From contig NZ_JAOVZN010000012.1 of NCBI RefSeq assembly GCF_025717045.1, positions 78,407 to 142,406 of the forward strand: a DNA stretch of 64,000 nt. Direction: 5' to 3'. This document shows, in pieces, positions 10,801 to 19,498 of this stretch (the stretch's first letter is position 1; each line of letters begins with the position of its first letter). The position numbers were made by a program, and so were the translations under genes. A model generated the notes under the pieces. That model made no database searches and was not told the DNA's origin. It worked only from the letters and a program-made list of their open reading frames with translations. Source of the stretch: Flavobacterium sp. SH_e (GTDB taxonomy: Bacteria > Bacteroidota > Bacteroidia > Flavobacteriales > Flavobacteriaceae).

Positions 10801-13719
10801 TTAAGTTATCCTGTTCCAAAAGAAATATCTGTTGAAGATGCAGAAACCGATACAGAATCTATTTTTCCTGATACTGAAGAAATACTTGCGGATCATTTTA
10901 AACTGTACTACAAAGACGGACTTCCGGAAGTTGAATATGGTGAAATTGAAATTATTGACAACGATACTGTCAATAACCTTACTGCAATTGTAAAAATAAG
11001 AGAGTATAAAATTATCAGTAGTGGTCAGCAGGTTAAAATCGGATTAGATAATGCTAATAAAACAAGATTTGACGGAGGAATTTTAACTATTGGAGATCAA
11101 AATTATGTAATTCAAAATATCGAAGTTAAACTTAAAAAAGATGAAAATTTTAATGATGTTTTTGATTACGCTCTAGTTGAAGTACTGAAAAAAGAAGTAA
11201 CAGATAAGCTTCATGCTGATGGGGATGCCACAATAGATTCTGAACAGATTCAAGATATTAATCTCCCTGAAAGTAGATTGTGTACACTAGTGCAAAATAT
11301 GCAAACAGCATCTAACTGGCATCAGCCTCAAATTGATTTTACAGTTCAATATCCTGAAAGCTTAAATGCTATTCATCGTGAAGTTATAGATCACACGAAT
11401 GAAAACGGAGAGAACCTGCAAGTCGAAAAAACAAGAGGGGTTTGGAATAAAGCTGTAATTGAAAGAGTTTTTGAAAATTCCTACGAAATGGATGAAAAAG
11501 GAGAATACAAAGTAAATGAAGAAGGCGATCTGATTCCATTACCAAAAGGTCAGAAAAAACATTTAGGATTATATAAAATTATTTTCAGAAACTTTAGTTT
11601 ACCTCAGCATTCGCAATTTAAATCAGAGAAAGAAAACTCTGTGGAATGGTCAAATGGTATTGTGAGATTGTTTACAAAAAGCGCTTTTAAAGAAGGAAAT
11701 CCTGTCCCAGTAAAATCGAGAAAAGAGTTTAAAGTTTATAAAACAGAAAACATTGGCACCACCGGAAACTTAGTCTTGTACATTGACGATCCTGATTTTA
11801 AACTTGGTAATTACGTCACACAAACCATGGCTGAGAACTACGATGAAATTTTAGGAGCAAAAGATGGTTCTCTTGAAGAAAATGAGTCGCCAAGTTATCC
11901 TAACGAGTATGTTTCTCAATGTGTAAACTACTATCCAAGTTACAAGGTTTATTTGTATGCAGATCCTGTTTCGGGAATTACAAAAGAAAATATTCAGCCA
12001 AGAGAAAATGAAAGTACACACTACTCTAGTTTCGGAATCAGCACACATTCAAAGCCAGCTATTTGTTACAAATCAAAAATTAGCATTCCTTGTCCAATGT
12101 ATGCTGTCAAGGTCGAGAAAACTGAAAAACCTGAAGAGATTATTGGTGGCAGTTTGTATGCAACACGTCCAGATTTTTACAATCGTTCAACTTTCACTTT
12201 CACGACTAAATATAATGAAGAGCGAAAACCTTATGGACTATTGCATTACAGAGCTAATGACGAAGATTTGCTGAATGTTTTATACAAACCAACAACTGTA
12301 AGTACAATTCGTGAAGAATTGAACAAACTTGGCGGAAATGACGAAATCGATTTTAGCAAACGATGGGTAGATTTTTTAGATTTTAACGGACTTGCTACAA
12401 GAGGTCAATATGACGTTTTTCCAAAAAATGAATCTGAAGAAAATTATCAATTTCCGTTGCCTGACAATGATGAATTTATAGAACTAATTAATGACTTTAT
12501 CAAATGGCATAATAGCACTTTAGATAAAAATGCAAAAAAAGCAGAAGTAATTACTTCAATAGGATCACTTAATCAGGTTTTAATTTCTAAAGATGAAGGA
12601 GTTCAGGAACCGATGCTAGCAGTTTATTTTATTGAACAAGCCATTTATAATGCTTTTGTTCCATTAACTGAAGTTCCTGTAATTTATGAGCATATCAAAG
12701 ACAATGACTATGTCCCTATTAATAAAAAACAGACCATTAAAGATAAAAACGGAAATGCTTTAAAGCCAACTGATGCTGATTTTGACATTGCACCAATGAT
12801 GAAAGTTGTAAATGAAACAGAAAACAGAGTACAATTTACCGATTTTAATCTGGATGGAAATTCACAAAATATCTATTTCTATGCTGTTCGCGAAATGGAC
12901 ATTAAAATGAATTTTGGAGATTTTAGTGATGTTTTAGGGCCAGTAAAATTAGTAGCTTCTACTCCACCCAAAGCTCCAGAAATTAAGAGAATTATGCCAA
13001 TTCTAGAAAATCAGGTATTAGGAATTAAACCTGCTGTTCAGATTGAGTTAAATGCATATCAGCCAGAATATAAAATCAGAAAGATTAATATTTATCGTGC
13101 GGCAACAATTCTCGAAGCTCAGTCAATAAGAACAATGAAATTGGCTAAAGAAATTGTTATTAATGAAGATACTCTATCTGCTGATTTTGAAAATGTATGG
13201 ACTATTTACGACGATTTTGAAGATTTAGAAGAAGTCCCTTTTGGCGATGGTCTTTTTTACAGAATTACAGTTTCCAAACAAATTGAATACGCAAAACCAG
13301 AATCAACAACAGATAATTCAATTATAAATATTGATTATACTCCTTCACAGCCTTCAAAAATTACAGCAACAATTATTGTTGATAATATTTCGCCAGAATC
13401 TCCAATTTTAGAAACTTCTGGAACTGTCACGGGAACAAATGGAGAAACACTTACTTCTGTAATTTTCAACTGGGAGAAAACAGTTTATAATGGTAAATAT
13501 CACTTATACAAAATGAACAGTCAAGCAAATTGGGAAAAAATTCATGAAATTTCAACAAATCTGCAAGATGTTGCATTACCGCTTCAATTGACGAAACTAA
13601 AAACGGCCCAATTAACTATCAAAAATGAAGACGGTGACAGAATCTACCATCATTTTAAAGTAATCTCAGAAAATTCATCAGGAATGTTAAGCAGCGACGA
13701 AAAAATCCTAACTCTTTAA
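7870..13719 (+). CDS. Giant von Willebrand A domain protein (1949 aa)
   Basis: Residues about 15-205 form a von Willebrand A fold with a complete MIDAS motif: D23-x-S25-x-S27 in VDESGSI and T123-D124 in VVTDG. This predicts Mg/Mn-dependent protein binding. About residue 355 comes a distinctive GIHLRW...HLPKG segment, then a very long acidic, Asn/Lys-rich central part of unknown fold. The last 300 residues look like fibronectin-III-like beta sandwiches (APEIKRI, PSKITATI). There is no signal peptide or cell-wall/T9SS sorting signal. It follows the other giant by 14 nt and is closed by a strong hairpin terminator. Inference: a large adhesive or structural subunit of the same particle or surface assembly as the fibre genes behind it. 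The VWA call is firm; the biological role is not. Confidence 0.65.
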   Translation: MSSINLQESQLSGCATYVAIVVDESGSINGNEAQQIRDGLSLFINSQKQSNITLSLIGMSNSDTAVRPDNVIQKKISSNYQDFIDWIDLYGLGNESIQSDYWASGLNVAKNLSVTPDIVFVVTDGLQVNNSDYLKNLFTELNLTSKVFVYGVTSSFDTIEELTTPLTNFLERTPVLKNDQTSALDSDYIRVPDFSTLGIELNRLATNLSDLQIGCFSNVSIIDDNLVYPSLRKGLRVSTPCGTLVLRNKSRVPLTLSGGTKIHKEKNLNGLIFKLDNSVTISGKSEVEVPIRIEGKALALGHFSALVDLNSVFNPLGISINFNVGRESSIIDISSEKTNLQSAYLQIAAAGSRGIDSTKGIHLRWMLTGKLGENHLPKGELYDGQNSNSSFNKPDDFVKVYRAPYTKISQTVDLTQNPNVVDNKKALWIYKTVNPQRSVYVNFKDDKKYKLIKLGIDPLTNPVAFMQAYGNSLVEIETKTDLFFAAELDFSSSNVSKSVKLETLSVAENKITASKNVSSRKTYTSAQLDDKVRVVAENGRSIRFKANYCLLNSIQFEFYSDFITNANANGDWILKGKYGLETDDFKVFEQLEPKLNTVHGKWLKFNDGEYVNIKNYKAKWNRPTAEDDITDENIKDIVLKYIDLSKSDNPRAEKDIHFGDRIPINDPKDGEEQKYADNLTEISYLDILNIAANDYHVARMLGLGCLDLDDEVYNGEYVYLTEYTTFGSLEDGIEGKEMQHLSMSIPTSINTERMPLPVQLSKIVPGLNVDSNENPNNRITDPEGYSFDGKKRYVSLFMDDVMDYDTVNPNSKNDFFKSSSEYDGSTFTFPLYLGIDHKIASETTWKNPELSHDVEYKSVNQNLKESEFETVPINIPESGKSVLNAIQEQTGENTYIYQGYGINIFSRAASGRQISIKSDIKPANNLMPPSNMNALLVTEENPLLFTSQSEQELLGKITGTDKTLVRIMFDYYSAQELLSYPVPKEISVEDAETDTESIFPDTEEILADHFKLYYKDGLPEVEYGEIEIIDNDTVNNLTAIVKIREYKIISSGQQVKIGLDNANKTRFDGGILTIGDQNYVIQNIEVKLKKDENFNDVFDYALVEVLKKEVTDKLHADGDATIDSEQIQDINLPESRLCTLVQNMQTASNWHQPQIDFTVQYPESLNAIHREVIDHTNENGENLQVEKTRGVWNKAVIERVFENSYEMDEKGEYKVNEEGDLIPLPKGQKKHLGLYKIIFRNFSLPQHSQFKSEKENSVEWSNGIVRLFTKSAFKEGNPVPVKSRKEFKVYKTENIGTTGNLVLYIDDPDFKLGNYVTQTMAENYDEILGAKDGSLEENESPSYPNEYVSQCVNYYPSYKVYLYADPVSGITKENIQPRENESTHYSSFGISTHSKPAICYKSKISIPCPMYAVKVEKTEKPEEIIGGSLYATRPDFYNRSTFTFTTKYNEERKPYGLLHYRANDEDLLNVLYKPTTVSTIREELNKLGGNDEIDFSKRWVDFLDFNGLATRGQYDVFPKNESEENYQFPLPDNDEFIELINDFIKWHNSTLDKNAKKAEVITSIGSLNQVLISKDEGVQEPMLAVYFIEQAIYNAFVPLTEVPVIYEHIKDNDYVPINKKQTIKDKNGNALKPTDADFDIAPMMKVVNETENRVQFTDFNLDGNSQNIYFYAVREMDIKMNFGDFSDVLGPVKLVASTPPKAPEIKRIMPILENQVLGIKPAVQIELNAYQPEYKIRKINIYRAATILEAQSIRTMKLAKEIVINEDTLSADFENVWTIYDDFEDLEEVPFGDGLFYRITVSKQIEYAKPESTTDNSIINIDYTPSQPSKITATIIVDNISPESPILETSGTVTGTNGETLTSVIFNWEKTVYNGKYHLYKMNSQANWEKIHEISTNLQDVALPLQLTKLKTAQLTIKNEDGDRIYHHFKVISENSSGMLSSDEKILTL

Positions 13720-13723
13720 AATT

Positions 13724-13763
13724 AATAAATACCAATGAATCAAATCATTGGTATTTATTTCAG
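13724..13763 (+). terminator. Strong terminator after the giant-protein operon
   Basis: A perfect 15-bp stem pairs AATAAATACCAATGA (13724-13738) with TCATTGGTATTTATT (13745-13759) around a 6-nt loop, beginning 5 nt after the stop codon and ending in a T-rich stretch. It separates the giants from the fibre genes. Confidence 0.75.
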
Positions 13764-13807
13764 GTCTCATTAAAATATTTAAAAGCAAAGAAATAAAACT
13801 AAATAAA

Positions 13808-14962
13808 ATGGCAACAAGCAGAAATGATTTTCACAACAAATTCAACAATGGAGATATTCCGTCGCACCTTGATTTTGTCGAAATTTTTGACAATTTCGTT
13901 CATAAAGACGATGATAAAGCCGACTTACAAATGGTCGAAACAGGAACAGATAATCAGCATTATATCACTCCAGCACTTCTAAAAGCTGCATTTCAAAATG
14001 CGGGAATTATTGCCGGTAATTGTTACGTTCCTTACAAAGAATTTCAAGATAACTTTTCGGGATCATCTATTCAACTAGATCCTGCTCCTATTGCAGACAG
14101 CGCTAAAGTCTATAAAAACGGACAATTATTAAAAGAAATTGAAGATTACAATGTAAACTACGATAGTGGTGTACTTACTTTTTCGGCTCCAGTAATTGGT
14201 CGAAATATTGAAATAAATTACTGGTCAAAAAATATTTCTGACTCTGAGGAGGCTGTCTCTAATCCTATTCTTGGAAGTTTGTCTATTCCTTTTAAAGAAA
14301 ATTTTGACGAACTAACTTTTAATAATGATAAAATCACTTTAACAGAAATACCTGTAAAAGATAGCATTAGAATCTATAAAAACGGCCAACTGCTTCGAGA
14401 AGGCGCAGGCAAAGATTATGCTGTTGATTACAACAATGGTATTATTACATTCTCTGCGGTAATAAGCAATCGTAATATCGAAGTTGATTATTGGTACAAA
14501 AGCACTGTTACTTTATCTGATTTGGAATTAAATTCCAAATATGTTGATTTAACAACAGCTCAGACCATTGGAGGAAATAAAACTTTTACAGAAACAGTTG
14601 AAGGTAAAAGCTTTATTAAAACTGGCGGAACTTCTAGTCAATTTTTAATGGCAGACGGTTCTGTATCAACTTCTCCAGGTTCTGATTATGATGCGGGGCA
14701 TTCTGATTTTCTTCCCAACAATAGCAGTGGCTTTCAGAGATTCAGCAACGGACTAATTATTCAATGGGCCTATTTAGGAAATAATGCTAACACTTACAGC
14801 TTTCCTTTGACATGGCCTACTGGTGCTTTTAGTGTAATAGTATCAACTCTAAGAACAAGTTCAGGAAGTCGAGGATACAATCATGTGGCTAATATTACAA
14901 AGAATAATTACTATGCACTTATCGATGGAAATAACGGGTACATGTTTGCAATTGGATATTAA
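13808..14962 (+). CDS. Phage-tail-fibre-like protein with gp53-like C-terminal domain
   Basis: I place the start at the ATG at 13808 (MATSRNDFHNKF, 384 aa); an upstream TTG at 13748 lies inside the preceding terminator hairpin and is unlikely. The protein has an N-terminal segment (1-70), two homologous beta domains (about 74-140 and 155-235, both with YKNGQLL...Y.V.Y..G...FS...RNIE..YW), a stalk with TAQTIGGNKTF, and a C-terminal domain (about 300-384) with GFQRFSNGLIIQW typical of gp53-like tail-fibre tips. It is followed at 23 nt by a tail-fibre assembly chaperone, the usual phage pairing. Role inferred: trimeric receptor-binding fibre. No signal peptide. Confidence 0.75.
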   Translation: MATSRNDFHNKFNNGDIPSHLDFVEIFDNFVHKDDDKADLQMVETGTDNQHYITPALLKAAFQNAGIIAGNCYVPYKEFQDNFSGSSIQLDPAPIADSAKVYKNGQLLKEIEDYNVNYDSGVLTFSAPVIGRNIEINYWSKNISDSEEAVSNPILGSLSIPFKENFDELTFNNDKITLTEIPVKDSIRIYKNGQLLREGAGKDYAVDYNNGIITFSAVISNRNIEVDYWYKSTVTLSDLELNSKYVDLTTAQTIGGNKTFTETVEGKSFIKTGGTSSQFLMADGSVSTSPGSDYDAGHSDFLPNNSSGFQRFSNGLIIQWAYLGNNANTYSFPLTWPTGAFSVIVSTLRTSSGSRGYNHVANITKNNYYALIDGNNGYMFAIGY

Positions 14963-14985
14963 TTATAAACTAAAAAACAAAAATT

Positions 14986-15354
14986 ATGTATAAAGCAACT
15001 TATAACGAAAATGGAGAATACACAGGTTTTTATGTCGAAAGAATTCATGAAAATATTCCTCAACCTAATATTGAATTAACCGAAGAAGAGTGGCAGCAAG
15101 CATTATCTAAAAATTATAAAGTAATTGAAGGCAAGCATACATTTTCTCCTTTTGTTCAAAATAAAGAAGAGCTTTTAGCAAACTTAAGAATCACTAGAAA
15201 TGCGCTTTTAATGAATAGCGATTGGACACAAGTCGAAGATTCACCACTTTCTGAAGAGAAAAAAGAAGCTTGGAAAAACTACAGACAAGAACTTAGAGAT
15301 TTAACTGATTTAGAAGATACAGCAACAATCGTTTGGCCAGTAAGTCCTATGTAA
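14986..15354 (+). CDS. Tail-fibre assembly chaperone-like protein
   Basis: This 122-aa protein has the hallmark C-terminal pattern of phage tail-fibre assembly chaperones: R..LL..SDWTQVEDSPL followed by KKEAWKNYRQELRDL. Such proteins help fold and trimerise the fibre encoded next to them. The N-terminal half (YKATYNENGEYTGFYVE) resembles the small beta module seen in fibre-assembly proteins. It lies 23 nt after the gp53-type fibre. It is the only chaperone seen in the array, so it may serve that fibre alone or several. Of all region-1 genes this is the clearest evidence for phage-tail ancestry. Confidence 0.75.
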   Translation: MYKATYNENGEYTGFYVERIHENIPQPNIELTEEEWQQALSKNYKVIEGKHTFSPFVQNKEELLANLRITRNALLMNSDWTQVEDSPLSEEKKEAWKNYRQELRDLTDLEDTATIVWPVSPM

Positions 15355-15357
15355 CGA

Positions 15358-15386
15358 ATACTCGTTTATGAATTTTAAATGAGTAT
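15358..15386 (+). terminator. Possible weak terminator or attenuator
   Basis: An 11-bp stem with one G-T pair joins ATACTCGTTTA (15358-15368) and TAAATGAGTAT (15376-15386), directly after the chaperone stop. No T run follows, so it may only slow transcription. Confidence 0.35.
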
Positions 15387-15418
15387 ACAATCAAATAATT
15401 ATTCTTTATTAAATAAAT

Positions 15419-16279
15419 ATGGAAGAAAATATAACATATAAGCCTTTTGCTTATATAGATCAATATAGCCCAGCAGAAAGAACAACGGTTTATTATAATA
15501 CTGAAAAGACTTTAGCAGTAAAAAAGAATGATTGCTCCTATGGAACAGCTGGAAACCTGGTTACTTTAACTGCTCCGGCAAACAAATTCGTATCAACAGA
15601 AAGTGTCGCCGAAGCAGATGAACAAGCGCAAGCTTGGCTAACTGCAAATGCACAAGCTTATGCCAACAATACTGGGATTTGCAGTATTAGAACTACTGCA
15701 TGGCGAGGAGAAAACCCATCTTGTGTATTAGAACCATCAACTACTCTACTCCCTTTTGATTATATGATAATTAAATACAAATGGGCATTAGGTGCGGGTG
15801 TCGACTTAGATACTTTTACAGGTCTTATAAATACTGGTATCGGTACTTTAGACAATAAATGGGTCGGATTTGGACTTGGCAGTGAAGTTCCCGCAAGTGC
15901 TTTGGCTCAAAATTCTTATGCAATGTGGGGTGGGGATGAAACGGATAAAACTGGTGTTGAAACCTGTCTTATAAATTTCAAAAAAATAAAAGAGGATTAC
16001 TCTACTTTAAATCATATCCAAGTAAGAATGGCTGGGGTCTGGTGGGATTCAAAAAACACTGGAAATATCGATGTAGAAATCACAACCTACCTTGGTGGAA
16101 CTATGGAGAAAGTAGGCAAAGACATTGTAAATAACAATGGACAGCAAGTTCAACAGCTGAATTTTTCAAAAAATGTCTCAATACAAGGAAAGCGTTTAAC
16201 TATAGACCAAGTAACCAACATTGGGTACATTAATTATTCTAACAACCTCTCAACTGCAAATGTTGTAATTAATTATTAA
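15419..16279 (+). CDS. DUF5977-containing putative fibre/tip protein
   Basis: 286 aa, no signal peptide. Residues about 24-92 match DUF5977 as I know it: YYNTEKTLAVKKNDC, then a Gly/Thr-rich strand, then ADEQAQAWLTANAQAYANNTGIC with paired cysteines. Residues about 95-286 form a beta-rich domain of unknown type (FDYMIIKYKWALGAGVDLDT...) that may be the binding tip. It sits 65 nt after the chaperone and 4 nt before another DUF5977 gene, so these two form a unit. Inferred role: accessory fibre or tip protein; no enzymatic motif is visible. Confidence 0.6.
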   Translation: MEENITYKPFAYIDQYSPAERTTVYYNTEKTLAVKKNDCSYGTAGNLVTLTAPANKFVSTESVAEADEQAQAWLTANAQAYANNTGICSIRTTAWRGENPSCVLEPSTTLLPFDYMIIKYKWALGAGVDLDTFTGLINTGIGTLDNKWVGFGLGSEVPASALAQNSYAMWGGDETDKTGVETCLINFKKIKEDYSTLNHIQVRMAGVWWDSKNTGNIDVEITTYLGGTMEKVGKDIVNNNGQQVQQLNFSKNVSIQGKRLTIDQVTNIGYINYSNNLSTANVVINY

Positions 16280-16283
16280 AAAT

Positions 16284-16919
16284 ATGGGAAATACAGGATA
16301 CAAGTCTTTTGAAACGCTCGAAAGATACTATACAGATGACAGCACTTCAACAGGAGAAACTAAACCCAATATAGTTACGGATCCAGATTATATTGCTCCT
16401 TTTAAAGATGAAGTCGAATGTCCACCAAGTGCTCGTTTTTATAATACCATACAAACCAAAACTGTAACTAGAAATAATTGTGGTGCCGGATATATGGGAA
16501 GCGATGCCACACTTACAGCCTATCCAAATCAATTTGTTTCAAATGAAAGTATATTAGACGCAAATAATCAAGCAATTGCTTGGCTACAGAGTAACGCTCA
16601 AATATATGCTAATAATGCGGGAGTATGTACAATTACCCCTATTACAAATCCGACCGTACCGACATTACAGCATGCCTATTATGGAGGCGAGAATATGATA
16701 CTTGAATGGCCAAATTATATTGATTCAGGAGTTATAACTTATGAATTATATCGTAGTATAAATAATGGTACTCCTATGCTTTTACAAACATCAACAGACA
16801 CCTTTTATCATGATAAATTATCAAATGGTGTGACATATTCATATCAAATTAGAATTAATTCTAATGGATACATTTCTCCTTACAGCAATACTGTAACAGT
16901 AACAGGTAGATCTTCATAA
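16284..16919 (+). CDS. DUF5977 plus fibronectin type III protein
   Basis: 211 aa, no signal peptide. Residues about 52-118 are a second copy of DUF5977 (RFYNTIQTKTVTRNNCGAGYMG, then QAIAWLQSNAQIYANNAGVC). Residues about 125-208 are a fibronectin-III-like domain (PTVPTLQHAYYGGENMILEW, then SYQIRINSNGYISPYSNTV). It is separated from the preceding DUF5977 gene by only 4 nt, so both are probably translated from one message, and it is closed by a strong terminator. The domain pair suggests an extracellular adhesive or structural part; the precise partner is unknown. Confidence 0.6.
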   Translation: MGNTGYKSFETLERYYTDDSTSTGETKPNIVTDPDYIAPFKDEVECPPSARFYNTIQTKTVTRNNCGAGYMGSDATLTAYPNQFVSNESILDANNQAIAWLQSNAQIYANNAGVCTITPITNPTVPTLQHAYYGGENMILEWPNYIDSGVITYELYRSINNGTPMLLQTSTDTFYHDKLSNGVTYSYQIRINSNGYISPYSNTVTVTGRSS

Positions 16920-16938
16920 AAAATATAATTCATAATAT

Positions 16939-16975
16939 TTTTGGGGTTTCTATACCCCAAAAGATTATTTTTTTT
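16939..16975 (+). terminator. Terminator after the DUF5977 pair
   Basis: A perfect 9-bp stem pairs TTTTGGGGT (16939-16947) with ACCCCAAAA (16954-16962), followed by a T-rich tail ending in seven or more T. It covers the first codons of the longest possible reading frame of the next gene, which argues for the later start of that gene. Confidence 0.7.
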
Positions 16976-17003
16976 CAAAAAACTACTTAAAAAATACCAC
17001 AAA

Positions 17004-18863
17004 ATGAGCGCAAACCACAATAGAATAAAAGTCGCTGATTTAGAAACAAATCAGCAAGATAAAATTTTAGGAACAAACTCCAGCGGCGAGCTGGAGTTTC
17101 GTGATATTAATTCGATCAAAGCCGATAGTTATAATGGCTTAGATTATACAGAAGAAGGAAAAGCTTTGGATGCTAGGCAGGGAAAAGTTTTAAAAGATTT
17201 AATTGATGATATAAACGAATTACTAGTCTCCGACAATCCTGATTTAAATAGCCTTCAGAAATTAGCTGATGCAATTGAAACGGTCCATAATTCTTTCGGT
17301 ACAATTCTAGTAAATGATTTAATTACTGGTGGTTCAACAAAAGCTTTAACAGCTGAGCAGGGCAAAATTTTACAAAATAACAAGGTAAGTTACGTTTTGG
17401 AAATAAATATTGTAGGAGGGATAACGTATACATATACTATTGATGACTATAAAAAACATACTGTTTTTAGTTCTGCAAATCCCGTAACAGTTACTATACC
17501 AACTAATTTAAACGTAGCCATACCAATTGGAACTGAGATAAAATATACACAAAAGGGTGCAGGAATTGTAACAATCGGTGGCTCAGGTGTTACAATTAAT
17601 TCTAATGTTTCTTTAAGTTCGGTAAAAGGAGAAACAAGAATTTTAAGAAAAATAGATACAGACGAGTGGGTTTTGATCGGTAATATTGCTCTATCTGGTG
17701 CTAAAGTTCCTTATACCGTTTTTATCGATACTGTTAATGGTAATGATTCTAATGGAATTGTCACTGATTCTTCAAAACCTTTCAAAACAGCTGCCGCTGC
17801 TTATGCTGCTTTACCAGCAAATGATGGTATAATGTGGACCTTATATTATTTAGATTCATCAACATCTAGACAATTACCAGCAACACCATTACGTCCAATA
17901 AAGATAATGACACCTCATCCGGGAATATTCTTGTTCAATGAAATAAACGGTGAACTTTCAGGAGGAAATATATTTGAAGTCGATGCTCCCTTGTCAACTA
18001 TGACAATAAAACTAACTACAGGCACCTGCTCAATGCGCCCAACTGTCTTTTTAAGGTTAAAATTATTTAATCTAAATGTTTATGCGATGCATACAGGTTT
18101 TGCTGGATTCTTTGGAAATGGTTCGTACAGTACAGAAAACATGAGAATTGAAGTCGTTAATTTCTATTGTGAAAACACAACTTCAGGGCTTAGACTGTTT
18201 GGCGGACAAGGTGATGTTATAGTAAGAAAATTTACTAGTAAGGCAAATGGGATGCGTTTAAAAAATGATAATACAACTGGTGTTCGTTTTTCATTTTACG
18301 AAGTTTATGCAGATACTTATGCATTAAAATTGGAAGCTCAAGACACAACACACTACTACAAAATAATGAAATATAGTGGTAATGCAGATATAACAGATGG
18401 CATGAGCTCAATGTTAGATGTTACAGGGGTTTCTTTCACTTGTCCATCGTTTACTTATCTAAGGAATCAAATAACTGGAAGAATGATAAACTTGAACTAT
18501 GCTATCAATTTACCATCTTCTATTCCAAACTCAATATCTATTGACAATTTTATTGGTAGAATCAATAGTTTTACTACTCCACAGCCTATTATTAATATAA
18601 GAAACTCAACACTATATCTTTCAGGATTATTTGCTAATGGATGGCTTTCATGGTCACAAGGAAATACACTTATGACTATAATTGACTCATATATAATTCA
18701 AGATACACCGACAAACCTGTTTACATTTCAAAATTCATCCTCAGGATTTATGACTTTAAATAAAATTGGCTTCTTTAAAACAAATGCAACCAATTTAGTA
18801 AATCCTGCGACCGCTTCAGGTACAGGAGTTACAATAGTAGACTTAACACCTAATTCTCATTAG
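17004..18863 (+). CDS. Fibre protein: conserved adaptor fused to beta-helix tip
   Basis: The start is the ATG at 17004 (MSANHNRIKVADLETNQQDK, 619 aa), matching the two adaptor genes downstream and lying beyond the terminator. Residues 1-37 are the shared adaptor. Residues about 45-130 carry two copies of a phage-fibre stalk pattern (ALDARQGKVLKDLID and ALTAEQGKILQNNK). Residues about 130-230 are a beta domain. From about 236 a right-handed beta-helix begins with the typical opening VFIDTVNGNDSNG...KPFKTAAAAYAAL and runs nearly to the C-terminus. Such tips bind or cleave surface polysaccharide; no catalytic residues can be assigned. No signal peptide. Confidence 0.7.
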   Translation: MSANHNRIKVADLETNQQDKILGTNSSGELEFRDINSIKADSYNGLDYTEEGKALDARQGKVLKDLIDDINELLVSDNPDLNSLQKLADAIETVHNSFGTILVNDLITGGSTKALTAEQGKILQNNKVSYVLEINIVGGITYTYTIDDYKKHTVFSSANPVTVTIPTNLNVAIPIGTEIKYTQKGAGIVTIGGSGVTINSNVSLSSVKGETRILRKIDTDEWVLIGNIALSGAKVPYTVFIDTVNGNDSNGIVTDSSKPFKTAAAAYAALPANDGIMWTLYYLDSSTSRQLPATPLRPIKIMTPHPGIFLFNEINGELSGGNIFEVDAPLSTMTIKLTTGTCSMRPTVFLRLKLFNLNVYAMHTGFAGFFGNGSYSTENMRIEVVNFYCENTTSGLRLFGGQGDVIVRKFTSKANGMRLKNDNTTGVRFSFYEVYADTYALKLEAQDTTHYYKIMKYSGNADITDGMSSMLDVTGVSFTCPSFTYLRNQITGRMINLNYAINLPSSIPNSISIDNFIGRINSFTTPQPIINIRNSTLYLSGLFANGWLSWSQGNTLMTIIDSYIIQDTPTNLFTFQNSSSGFMTLNKIGFFKTNATNLVNPATASGTGVTIVDLTPNSH

Positions 18864-18899
18864 ATACAAAATTACATAACGAACTTACAATAGTAGTGC

Positions 18900-18932
18900 T
18901 AATTATTGAAAATATTTGTTTTTCAATAATTA
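18900..18932 (+). terminator. Hairpin terminator after the beta-helix fibre
   Basis: A perfect 13-bp stem pairs TAATTATTGAAAA (18900-18912) with TTTTCAATAATTA (18920-18932) around a 7-nt loop; the following bases are AT-rich with only short T runs. Confidence 0.55.
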
Positions 18933-19034
18933 TGTTTAATATAATGTTATTTATTTAATGCCTGAATCTACAACTCTTTTAATCTATTAATAAATGAAAG
19001 AAAATAGAAAAATTTAATAAAAAATACTCCTAAA

Positions 19035-19229
19035 ATGAGCACAAATCACAATAGAATAAAAGTGGCTGATTTAGAAACAAATCAGCAAAATAAAATTTTA
19101 ATTACCAATGAAAATGGTGAATTAACTTTTAATGATATTCCAGAGAAAACTTTTAAAACAATAAATGGTGAATCAATTCTTGGAAATGGAAATATTGATC
19201 TGTCTAACAAACAAGATATTTCAAATCAA
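19035..19229 (+). repeat. Adaptor DNA repeat, copy 1
   Basis: The 195 bases coding for the first 65 residues of this adaptor differ from 22016-22210 at only about half a dozen positions, mostly third codon positions. Similarity drops sharply after the codons for SNQ. This indicates recent duplication or ongoing gene conversion of the module. Confidence 0.85.
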
Positions 19230-19496
19230 TTAGAAGTTAATGCAAGCCAAACCATCTCTTCTAACTGGCATGGAAAAACAGTTCTTTTTACAGCAAACTG
19301 TACTATTACAGTTCCAGCCACATTAATTGATAGTTTTATTTTTAACGGAATTACTTTAGCTGGAGTTACTGTCAATTGGGTAATTACAGCTCCTCACAGC
19401 TGGTTATTTGGAACTCCTTCTGCAACAGGCGAAAAACAAATTTTCACTTTTACAAAAAGAGGAACTACAAATAGTATTTTATTATTAGGCGTATAA
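19035..19496 (+). CDS. Short fibre-adaptor protein, cassette A
   Basis: 153 aa. Residues 1-65 (MSTNHNRIKVADLETNQQNK...) are almost identical to the adaptor at 22016 and related to the N-terminus of the beta-helix fibre at 17004. They include INGESILGNGNIDL, a pattern common in phage fibre shafts. Residues about 80-153 form a beta domain with WHGKTV and EKQIFTF, conserved but more diverged in cassette B. The stop is 2 nt before the ATG of the repeat protein that follows (TAATTATG), so the two are probably translationally coupled. Inferred role: connects a variable tip protein to the particle. No signal peptide. Confidence 0.65.
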   Translation: MSTNHNRIKVADLETNQQNKILITNENGELTFNDIPEKTFKTINGESILGNGNIDLSNKQDISNQLEVNASQTISSNWHGKTVLFTANCTITVPATLIDSFIFNGITLAGVTVNWVITAPHSWLFGTPSATGEKQIFTFTKRGTTNSILLLGV

Positions 19497-19498
19497 TT

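Noticed and set aside
13748..13807. Upstream TTG start for the gp53-type fibre
   Set aside because: It lies inside the right arm of a terminator hairpin, and MATSRND at 13808 is a natural fibre start with an A-rich leader.
16941..17003. Earlier start for the beta-helix fibre
   Set aside because: The extra codons read through a terminator; the ATG at 17004 matches the paralogous adaptors exactly.
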